A stretch of DNA of 19,354 nucleotides from DAIOHQ01 sp036744635. GTDB lineage: Bacteria; Planctomycetota; Phycisphaerae; Tepidisphaerales; Tepidisphaeraceae. The stretch is taken from positions 1 through 19,354 of the forward strand of contig DAIOHQ010000075.1 in assembly GCA_036744635.1 (NCBI GenBank), in the 5' to 3' direction. Positions 13,688 to 19,354 of the stretch are shown piece by piece (within the stretch, counting starts at the first letter, position 1; every line of letters begins with the position of its first letter). The notes under the pieces are model-generated. The model was given only the letters and a program-made list of their open reading frames with translations, searched no databases and had not been told where the DNA came from. Made by a program: the position numbers and the translations under genes.

Positions 13688-15142
13688 ATGTCCCAAGTTA
13701 CCCGCTCCCCGCTCTGGAGATACGCCGTCGCGATCGCGACGGTGGTGGTTGCCGTCGGGTTGACGCTGGGGTTCTGGGAATCCGCCCTGTCGCGTAATCC
13801 GTTCGCCCTGTTCTACGCCGCGGTGATGTTCAGCGCCTGGTTTGGCGGCCTGGGGCCGGGTTTGCTGGCGACCATCCTGGCGGTCTTCTCCGTGGACTAT
13901 TTCTTCCTCCCCGCGTTTGATTCCATATGGGTCGGCTGGGGCCAGCTCATACAGGCGGGCACCTTCTCGGCGGTCGCGGTGCTAATCAGCTCGCTCAATG
14001 CCACCCGTAAGCGCGCCCTCGAGACTGCCGAAGACGCCAATCGCGCCAAGGACCAGTTCCTCGCGGTACTAAGCCATGAGCTCCGCACTCCGCTGACGCC
14101 CGCGCTGGTGCTGGCCGCGTCGCTGGAGCAGGACCACTCGCTGGCCCGCAGCCTCCGCGCGGATATCGGCGTCATCCGCCGCAATATCGAGCTGGAAGCC
14201 AGGCTGATCGATGATCTGCTCGATCTCACCAGGATCGCGCGCGGCAAGCTCCAGCTCCATCCCCAGGCGCTGGACGTTCACGTCTTGATCCGCAACGTCA
14301 TGGAAATCTGCCGGTCGGAAATTATCGCCAAAGAGCTGACAGTTCGCGTCGAGCTCAATTCCGTGCATCCTAACATCAGCGCGGACTCAGCCCGGCTTCA
14401 TCAGGTGCTGTGGAATCTGGTAAAAAATGCCATCAAATTCACCCCCGAGGGTGGAGAGATCGCGATCCGATCGGGCGATGCCGATGATCGCGTGCGCGTG
14501 GAAGTGACCGACACCGGCATCGGCATTGAGCCGCGCATCCTGCCGCAGATTTTCGACGCCTTCGAGCAGGGGGATACGTCGATCACCCGGCAGTTTGGCG
14601 GGCTGGGACTGGGACTGGCAATCTCCAAAGCCCTGATCGTCGCCCACAAGGGCACGCTTGTCGCCACCAGCGCCGGCCGCGACAAGGGCGCCACCTTCAG
14701 CCTGGAATTGCCGACCACCATGGAATCGCCGGCGGTAGGGGCAGGGGGGGCCGCGCTGCCCGCCAAGTCTCCGCCGCGCCCGCTGGCGGTGCCCCTGCGA
14801 TTGCTGCTGGTGGAAGATCATGCTGACACGGCGCGGATCATGTCCCGGCTGCTGCGCAGCTTCGAATATGAAGTGCAGACCGCCGACAGCGTGCAGTCGG
14901 CGTTGCGCTGCGCCCAGAAATCCAAGTTCGATCTTGTCATCAGCGATCTTGGCCTGCCGGATGGCTCCGGCCTGGAACTGATGCACCAGCTCCGGGAGAT
15001 GTATCAGATGAAAGGCATCGCGCTCAGCGGCTACGGCATGGAAGAGGATGTCCGCAAGTCAATCGAAGCCGGTTTCATCGCCCACCTGACCAAGCCGATC
15101 AACGTTCAATTCCTGCAGGCGACGATTCGGGATTTGGTGTAA
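13688..15142 (+). CDS. Membrane hybrid histidine kinase with DUF4118-like region and C-terminal receiver
   Basis: A 484-residue signalling protein. Residues 10-102 contain three or four membrane helices resembling the KdpD-type DUF4118 segment (NPFALFYAAVMFSAWFGGLG, FSVDYFFLP), with no periplasmic sensor domain. The HisKA domain has the H-box SHELRTPLTPA (phospho-His130). The ATPase domain has the N-box NLVKNAIKFT (Asn247), G1 DTGIGI, F-box FDAFEQGD and G2 GGLGLGLAI. A Pro/Ala linker leads to a receiver with the acidic pair Glu376/Asp377, phospho-acceptor Asp420 (VISDLGLPDG), Ser447 and Lys469. No partner regulator gene is adjacent, so its output is unknown. There is no clear Shine-Dalgarno site, and the preceding spacer is a repeat. 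Confidence 0.93.
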   Translation: MSQVTRSPLWRYAVAIATVVVAVGLTLGFWESALSRNPFALFYAAVMFSAWFGGLGPGLLATILAVFSVDYFFLPAFDSIWVGWGQLIQAGTFSAVAVLISSLNATRKRALETAEDANRAKDQFLAVLSHELRTPLTPALVLAASLEQDHSLARSLRADIGVIRRNIELEARLIDDLLDLTRIARGKLQLHPQALDVHVLIRNVMEICRSEIIAKELTVRVELNSVHPNISADSARLHQVLWNLVKNAIKFTPEGGEIAIRSGDADDRVRVEVTDTGIGIEPRILPQIFDAFEQGDTSITRQFGGLGLGLAISKALIVAHKGTLVATSAGRDKGATFSLELPTTMESPAVGAGGAALPAKSPPRPLAVPLRLLLVEDHADTARIMSRLLRSFEYEVQTADSVQSALRCAQKSKFDLVISDLGLPDGSGLELMHQLREMYQMKGIALSGYGMEEDVRKSIEAGFIAHLTKPINVQFLQATIRDLV

Positions 15143-15156
15143 ATTCCGATGAATAT

Positions 15157-15171
15157 TGCTATAATGCTACC
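15157..15171 (+). promoter_or_regulatory. Extended -10 promoter predicting a leaderless transcript
   Basis: TGCTATAAT has a perfect TATAAT (15160-15165) with an extended TGn. Only six bases separate it from the ATG at 15172. Transcription should begin about 6-8 bases past the -10, on the A of ATG. No Shine-Dalgarno site is present. The spacer is short, so the -35 is weak. Confidence 0.6.
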
Positions 15172-15408
15172 ATGACAGCCGACACATTTCGCGACATTCT
15201 TGGCCGCAAACCGTTCGAGCCTTTTCGCGTCGTGATGAGCAGCGGCGAGAGCTATAACGTCATGCACCCGGAAATGGCGTTGGTCGGGGCAAAGGCCCTG
15301 GTATTGGCACTTCCCGACCCGTCGCGTGCCGATGGCGAACGGTTTGCTTTTTGTTCTTATCTGCACATCGCGCACATCGAGACGCTCAAGCCGTCGCGCG
15401 CAGCGTAG
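15172..15408 (+). CDS. Small conserved hypothetical protein
   Basis: A 78-residue soluble protein with the pattern TFRDILGRKPFEPFRVVMSS, GESYNVMHPEMALVG, then AFCSYLHIAHIETL. I recall many planctomycete proteins with the same PFxPFxVxMSSGExxxVxHPE opening; the function is unknown. A compact beta-rich fold is likely. The start follows an almost ideal -10 box by six bases, so the mRNA is probably leaderless. It is 29 bases after the histidine kinase stop, so it might also be read from upstream. Confidence 0.75.
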   Translation: MTADTFRDILGRKPFEPFRVVMSSGESYNVMHPEMALVGAKALVLALPDPSRADGERFAFCSYLHIAHIETLKPSRAA

Positions 15409-15425
15409 TTCCCAAAAAGTGCTAT

Positions 15426-15898
15426 TCATTTCGCTGCTTGGTCTTTTGCCGCATCCCCCATGAATTCCTGCCGCTCGCTGGCTCCGCGCAGGCCGGCCTG
15501 CAGGATCATCGCATCCTCTACCTTCACCAGTGGCGTATAGCGCGGATGGCTGCCATCTTTGTATGGATCGTTCCGCGCTGAGTTGTAGCAGCAGATCAGC
15601 TCTTCGAGTGATAGTGATACACCTCGCCGCCCAGAAGCTGCTCCATCTTGTCCACCACCTTGTGTGACCGCCCGATCATGCCATAAATGTCGTCGCCCGG
15701 ATGGTTCCACAAGGACAGCTTGCTCATCTTCCCCGCGGCATCCTTCATCTGCATCGCCTTCTGCTGCATGAGCTGGTCGGCCTTGGCGGTGCGCAGCAGC
15801 AGCTCCACTTCTTCATGATTCAGCAGATCATTCACGAACAGAAACCCATCGCGATTGAACGCCTCAACTTGCTGCGCGAATAACCGGCCATCACTCAT
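15426..15898 (-). pseudogene. Phytanoyl-CoA dioxygenase (PhyH) gene with internal deletion and frame break
   Basis: The first 100 codons read well from the ATG at 15896-15898, with AAGGAG upstream: QVEAFNRDGFLFVNDLLNHEE, ending VYHYHSKS then TGA. The C-terminal part continues one frame over (LEELICCYNSARNDPYKD, HPRYTPLVKVEDAMI...) from the same point at about 15598. Intact family members carry roughly 130 more residues between these two segments, including the iron-binding His-x-Asp and His. The loss changes the frame, so the product has no metal site. PhyH enzymes are Fe(II)/2-oxoglutarate dioxygenases. The join falls in TCGAAGAGC, consistent with short-homology deletion. The family match comes from memory of related sequences. 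Confidence 0.8.
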
Positions 15899-15930
15899 GC
15901 GATCTCCTTAAAACATTGAGACGCGGCAGT

Positions 15931-15994
15931 CCAGTAGGGTGGGCGTACTCGCCCACCGATTGTCGATGGTGGGCGAGTACGCCCACCCTACTGG
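15931..15994. repeat. Perfect 27-bp inverted repeat with hairpin-forming arms
   Basis: The arms (15931-15957 and 15968-15994) are exact reverse complements separated by ten bases. Each arm is also a small hairpin on its own: GGTGGGCG-TACT-CGCCCACC and its mirror. The block can form one long stem or a pair of short stems. It sits between the PhyH pseudogene and the coaX promoter. It resembles REP-like intergenic elements. Confidence 0.85.
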
Positions 15995-16053
15995 ATTACT
16001 CCTCACCTATCTTCTCTGCACCAGCGGGAGTGTCAATATTTTTGCGGCGTTCC

Positions 16054-16065
16054 TATACTTGCGGA
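16054..16065 (+). promoter_or_regulatory. Predicted -10 box of coaX, leaderless
   Basis: TATACT (16054-16059) ends six bases before the ATG at 16066, matching the layout at 15172. TGTCAA at 16031-16036 is a possible weak -35 at 17-base spacing. There is no Shine-Dalgarno site. Confidence 0.5.
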
Positions 16066-16839
16066 ATGGACATCAACCTGCTGGTCTTGAACGTAGGCAA
16101 TTCGCGGCTGGCCATCGGCGTCTTCCGCGCCGGCGCGATGGAGCACGTCACGCGGATCGCCCACGCCGACCGCGACCAATGGAAAGCGGCGCTGACCGCG
16201 GCGTGGGGCAAGCTCGCCGCCGCCGACTCTCCCGCCATCGCCGCCGCCAGCGTGAATCCGGCCATTTTTGAGGCCCTCGAGCACACCGCCGAGCAGTCGC
16301 TTGGCCAGAAAGTCGAGCTTGTCGGCCGCGACATCGAGCTGCCGATCAAGGTGCTGACCGACTCACCATCGGAAACCGGCGTCGACCGCATCCTGAATAT
16401 CGCCGCCGCCTACGAGCAGATGCAGAAGGCCTGTGTTGTGGTGGATGCCGGCAGCGCGGTCACGGTCGATCTCTGCAACGACGCCGGCGAATTTCTCGGC
16501 GGCGCCATCGCGCCCGGAGCCGCCATGATGCTGCACGCCATGCACGAGCAGACCGCGAAGCTGCCGGAGGTGGCCTTGGAAGTCCCCGCCCATCCCTTCG
16601 GCAAATCGACCCGCCAGGCCATGCTGCACGGCGTCTATCACGGCATCCGCGGCATGGTCAAAGAGCTGGTGGAAAATTACGCCACCGAGCTGGGAACCTG
16701 GCCGGACCTCATCGCCACCGGCGGCGATTCGCCGATTCTCTTCGAGAATTGGGAGCTGGTTCACGCCATCGCCCCCGACCTCACCCTCTACGGCATCGCC
16801 CTGGCCTACACCAACCATTACATCAAACACAAATCATAG
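16066..16839 (+). CDS. coaX: Type III pantothenate kinase (CoaX)
   Basis: A 257-residue cytosolic enzyme that phosphorylates pantothenate, the first step of coenzyme A synthesis. ASKHA-fold motifs are visible: LLVLNVGNSRLAIGVF (6-21), TGVDRILN (104-111, Asp107), VVDAGSAVTVDLC (125-137, Asp127) and GGAIAPGAAM (145-154). In the family, the first motif normally carries a conserved Asp (D-x-GN-T/S); here it is Asn9. The codon is AAC, so this is not a reading ambiguity. Asp107 and Asp127 remain. The start follows a TATACT box by six bases. An upstream extension would run through the inverted repeat and is unlikely. The length fits the family. Confidence 0.9.
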   Translation: MDINLLVLNVGNSRLAIGVFRAGAMEHVTRIAHADRDQWKAALTAAWGKLAAADSPAIAAASVNPAIFEALEHTAEQSLGQKVELVGRDIELPIKVLTDSPSETGVDRILNIAAAYEQMQKACVVVDAGSAVTVDLCNDAGEFLGGAIAPGAAMMLHAMHEQTAKLPEVALEVPAHPFGKSTRQAMLHGVYHGIRGMVKELVENYATELGTWPDLIATGGDSPILFENWELVHAIAPDLTLYGIALAYTNHYIKHKS

Positions 16840-16884
16840 CCCCGTTCTTCTCCGGCCGACTTGAGGGCTGACACCGAGAAAGTC

Positions 16885-16968
16885 TGTCATTCTGAACCGT
16901 ACTCGGTGAAGAATCTGGCAGCGAACGTTCGAGACCAGATCCTTCACCGAGTACGGTTCGGGATGACA
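16885..16968. repeat. 34-bp inverted repeat of the TGTCATTCTGA family
   Basis: The arms 16885-16918 and 16935-16968 match at 31 of 34 positions when one is reversed. Between them is a 16-base loop containing GAACGTTC. The motif TGTCATTCTGAACCG / CGGTTCGGGATGACA resembles intergenic repeats I know from several bacterial groups. It lies between coaX and rtcB and could act as a transcript 3' structure. Confidence 0.8.
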
Positions 16969-17006
16969 ATCGCCGTTTGATCCTTTCAGAATTCTGTACT
17001 GCCCTT

Positions 17007-17019
17007 TAGACTCGATAGC
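17007..17019 (+). promoter_or_regulatory. Predicted -10 box of rtcB, leaderless
   Basis: TAGACT (17007-17012) fits TAnnnT and leaves seven bases before the ATG at 17020. A 10-bp palindrome CAGAATTCTG sits at 16987-16996, near where a -35 would lie. There is no Shine-Dalgarno site. Confidence 0.4.
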
Positions 17020-18414
17020 ATGAAAGCCCGCGACCTGATCAAGCTCGGCTACAAGCCCGGACCGGCCATCGGCGTCGCCATGCGCCTGATTCCCGAGTTG
17101 AAGCAGCAGCTAGGCAATGAAGTTCTGCTGAACGATCTCAAGGCGATTCTCAACGAACCCAATGCCTACAAGGAGCACACTCACTGGGCCCTGCTTGCTC
17201 AGGCGCTGATCGAGCAGGAGGTGAAACAAAAGACCTTCGAGGAGCGCGCAGCCCCCGCGCCCTATCAGATCTGGGGGGAAGGCTTGGAGGAAGGCGCCGT
17301 CGATCAGCTCAAGAACGCCGTCCGCCTGCCGGTGGCCGTGCAGGGCGCCCTGATGCCCGATGCCCACCAGGGCTACGGCCTGCCCATCGGCGGCGTTCTC
17401 TCCACCGATAACACCGTCATCCCCTACGCCGTCGGCGTCGACATTGCCTGCCGCATGAAGCTGTCGATCCTCGACATTCCCGTCAGGGATATGCGCCGGC
17501 TCGATGAACAGCTCAAGCGCGCCTTGGAGCGGGAAACCATCTTCGGCGTCGGCGCGGAGCAGAAAAAGCCGCTCGAACACGAGGTGCTGGAGGCCGATTG
17601 GTCGGTCTCGCCCATTACCCAAAAATATTTCGAGAAGGCCGCCGCCCAGATCGGCACCTCCGGCTCGGGAAACCACTTCGTCGAGTTCGGCATCCTCACC
17701 CTCGACAAACCCGATCTCGGTTTGGAGGCCGGCGAGTATCTGGCGCTGCTCTCCCACTCCGGCTCGCGCGGCACCGGGGCGCAGGTGGCTGATTTCTATT
17801 CCAAGCTGGCCATGAACCTCCATCCCGAGCTTCCTCCGGAATTGCGCCGCCTCGCGTGGCTCGACCTCAACACCGACGCCGGCCGCGAATACTGGGATGC
17901 GATGAACCTGATGGGTCAGTACGCCCATGCCAATCACGAATTGATCCACAAGCGCGTGGCTAAAAACCTGGGCGCCAAGGTGCTGGCCGGCGTGGAAAAC
18001 CACCACAACTTCGCCTGGAAGGAAGTTCACAATGGCCGCGAGGTGATCGTCCACCGCAAAGGCGCCACCCCGGCCGGCAGGGGCGTGCTCGGCGTCATCC
18101 CCGGCTCCATGGCCACCCCTGGCTTTGTCGTCCGCGGCAAGGGCAACGCCGCATCGCTCGATTCCGCCAGCCACGGCGCCGGCCGGCAGATGTCGCGCAC
18201 CGCCGCCAAAGAAAAGTTCCGCTGGAATCAGTTCAAGGAGCAGTTCCAGCGCGCCGGCGTCCAGCTCCTCTCGGCCGGCATCGACGAGGCCCCCGGCGCT
18301 TACAAGGACATCCACACCGTGATGGCCGCACAACAGGACCTCGTCGAAACCATCGCAAGATTCGATCCCAAGATTGTGAAAATGGCCCCCGCCGGCGAAA
18401 AACCGGAGGACTGA
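17020..18414 (+). CDS. rtcB: RtcB-family RNA-splicing/repair ligase, variant clade
   Basis: A 464-residue cytoplasmic ligase that joins 2',3'-cyclic phosphate or 3'-phosphate RNA ends to 5'-OH ends with GTP and Mn2+. The family's metal and guanylation residues are all visible: Asp141 and Cys144 (GVDIACRM), His219 (GSGNHFVEFG), His246 (HSGSRGTG), His329 (ENHHNFAWKE) and the guanylated His385 (SASHGAGRQMSR). RKGATPAGRG and PGSMATPGFVVRG also match. The first motif is GVDIACRM rather than GVDIGCGM, and GTSGSGNHF replaces GTLGGGNHF, suggesting a divergent subfamily. There is no rtcA or rtcR nearby. Residues 1-75 precede the core and are unassigned. It may have its own leaderless promoter. Confidence 0.93.
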   Translation: MKARDLIKLGYKPGPAIGVAMRLIPELKQQLGNEVLLNDLKAILNEPNAYKEHTHWALLAQALIEQEVKQKTFEERAAPAPYQIWGEGLEEGAVDQLKNAVRLPVAVQGALMPDAHQGYGLPIGGVLSTDNTVIPYAVGVDIACRMKLSILDIPVRDMRRLDEQLKRALERETIFGVGAEQKKPLEHEVLEADWSVSPITQKYFEKAAAQIGTSGSGNHFVEFGILTLDKPDLGLEAGEYLALLSHSGSRGTGAQVADFYSKLAMNLHPELPPELRRLAWLDLNTDAGREYWDAMNLMGQYAHANHELIHKRVAKNLGAKVLAGVENHHNFAWKEVHNGREVIVHRKGATPAGRGVLGVIPGSMATPGFVVRGKGNAASLDSASHGAGRQMSRTAAKEKFRWNQFKEQFQRAGVQLLSAGIDEAPGAYKDIHTVMAAQQDLVETIARFDPKIVKMAPAGEKPED

Positions 18415-18422
18415 ACCCCGTA

Positions 18423-18443
18423 GCACGGGTTTTCAACCCGTGC
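18423..18443. repeat. Perfect hairpin after rtcB
   Basis: GCACGGGTT and AACCCGTGC form a nine-base stem with a TTC loop. It begins eight bases after the rtcB stop and has no U-tract, so it may be a REP-like element or an mRNA end stabiliser more than an intrinsic terminator. Confidence 0.65.
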
Positions 18444-18477
18444 CGAATTGGCCGGTACGTACAAGGACCTCTATCGC

Positions 18478-19275
18478 ATGAACTCTCTCGCTCTCCAGGA
18501 CAAGACAATCGTCATCATCGGCGGCACCACCGGCCTCGGCCTGTCCGCCGCCAAAGCGTGCATCGTCGCCGGCGCCCGCGTGATCGTCGTCGGCCGCAAC
18601 CCCGACAGCGCTGCCGCCGCCCAGGAGCAACTTTCCACCAATACCCGCGCCCTGGTTGGCGACGCGTCCGACCCTCAGACCGCCGCCGTCGCCATCGACC
18701 GCGCCCTAGCAGACTTCGGCGGCTTTCATGGCTTGTATCACGTTGCCGGCGGCTCCGGACGCAAGGCCGGTGATGGCCCGCTCCATGAGATCACCGATGA
18801 AGGCTGGCAGTTCACTTTCAACCTCAACCTGACATCGCTGTTCTATTCCAACCGCGCCGCCGCCAGGCAGTTTCTCAAGCAGGGCACCGGCGGCAGCATT
18901 CTGAATATGGGTTCGGTGCTGGGCTATTCCCCATCGCCGAAATATTTCAGCACCCACGCCTATGCCGCCACCAAGAGCGCCGTCATCGGCATGACCAAAA
19001 GCTGTGCCGCCTATTACGCCGCCAGGGACATTCGCTTTAACGTCATCGCCCCGGCGCTGGTGGAAACCCCCATGGCCCGGCGCGCCGCCGGCGATGAAAC
19101 CATTCTCGAATTCATCAAGACCAAGCAACCCCTCGACGGCGGGCGCATCGGAAGCCCCGACGATCTCGATGCCGCCGTGGTCTTCTTCCTGTCCGATGCA
19201 TCACGATTTGTAACCGGCCAGGTGCTGGCCGTCGACGGTGGCTGGACCGTCAGCGAAGGACAGATCCCGGAGTAA
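18478..19275 (+). CDS. Short-chain dehydrogenase/reductase (SDR)
   Basis: A 265-residue NAD(P)-dependent oxidoreductase with a Rossmann fold. The cofactor motif is IGGTTGLG (14-21); Ile replaces the usual first Thr. The NNAG motif is degenerate (HVAGG). The catalytic tetrad is present: Asn117 in NLNLT, Ser146 in NMGSVLG, Tyr162 and Lys166 in YAATK. NVIAPALVETPM and VDGGW are the usual C-terminal SDR features. The substrate is unknown. I chose the ATG at 18478, with AAGGA 10 bases upstream. It follows rtcB by about 60 bases, with a hairpin in between, so it may be read separately. Confidence 0.9.
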   Translation: MNSLALQDKTIVIIGGTTGLGLSAAKACIVAGARVIVVGRNPDSAAAAQEQLSTNTRALVGDASDPQTAAVAIDRALADFGGFHGLYHVAGGSGRKAGDGPLHEITDEGWQFTFNLNLTSLFYSNRAAARQFLKQGTGGSILNMGSVLGYSPSPKYFSTHAYAATKSAVIGMTKSCAAYYAARDIRFNVIAPALVETPMARRAAGDETILEFIKTKQPLDGGRIGSPDDLDAAVVFFLSDASRFVTGQVLAVDGGWTVSEGQIPE

Positions 19276-19283
19276 ACGTGGGG

Positions 19284-19351
19284 TGAAATTTCGGCAATAG
19301 GTCAGGTTGAAATTTCTGGGTGCCACAGGTCGCGGTACTCCGAGACCTGTG
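19284..19351. repeat. Direct repeat TGAAATTTC and terminal hairpin at window edge
   Basis: TGAAATTTC occurs at 19284-19292 and 19309-19317, exactly 25 bases apart. Just after it, CACAGGTC (19324-19331) and GACCTGTG (19344-19351) form a hairpin with a 12-base loop. The rest is cut by the window end. It is probably an intergenic repeat downstream of the SDR gene. Confidence 0.5.
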
Positions 19352-19354
19352 CCG

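Noticed and set aside
17110..18426. 438-codon minus-strand frame across rtcB
   Set aside because: It shadows a gene with all RtcB catalytic residues.
18415..18477. Intrinsic terminator after rtcB
   Set aside because: The hairpin is good but no run of T follows, so I call it a hairpin/REP-like element only.

Overview
The window looks like a chromosomal piece of a GC-rich Gram-negative bacterium, most likely a planctomycete (Phycisphaerae-like). Pointers are a prepilin-type protein with an H/DG-type C-terminus, a small 'PFxPFRVVMSSGE' protein of a kind common in planctomycetes, a phytanoyl-CoA dioxygenase relic, and intergenic spacers full of short-word inverted repeats. Taxonomy is inferred from gene content only.

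Layout. 1-4326 is a phosphate-uptake locus: the first codons of a phoU-like gene on the minus strand diverge from pstS-pstC-pstA-pstB. 4409-6850 holds three housekeeping-type genes: a YihY-family membrane protein, a small TPR protein and a YkuE-like metallophosphoesterase. 6931-8496 (minus) is a sigma-54-dependent activator with an unrecognised N-terminal half. It diverges from a three-gene unit at 8734-12409: a lipoprotein, a secreted VIT/von Willebrand A protein ending in a Gly-rich/hydrophobic/basic tail, and a rhomboid-family protease of rhombosortase type whose start codon overlaps the previous stop. 12702-15142 holds a pseudopilin-like protein and a hybrid histidine kinase. 15172-19275 carries a small hypothetical gene, a broken phytanoyl-CoA dioxygenase gene (minus), a type III pantothenate kinase, an RtcB-family RNA ligase and an SDR oxidoreductase.

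The most interesting unit is 9531-12409. The VIT/vWA protein has a tripartite C-terminus resembling a GlyGly-CTERM sorting signal, and the next, translationally coupled gene encodes the type of intramembrane protease known to process such signals. This suggests a dedicated enzyme-substrate pair for surface display, possibly with the upstream lipoprotein as partner and the divergent sigma-54 activator as regulator.

Other notable points are three genes (15172, 16066, 17020) whose -10 boxes end 6-7 bases before the ATG, predicting leaderless mRNAs; an Asp-to-Asn change in the first motif of the pantothenate kinase; a pseudogene with a short-homology internal deletion; and several intergenic inverted-repeat families, three of which run into gene 3' ends and encode their last residues.
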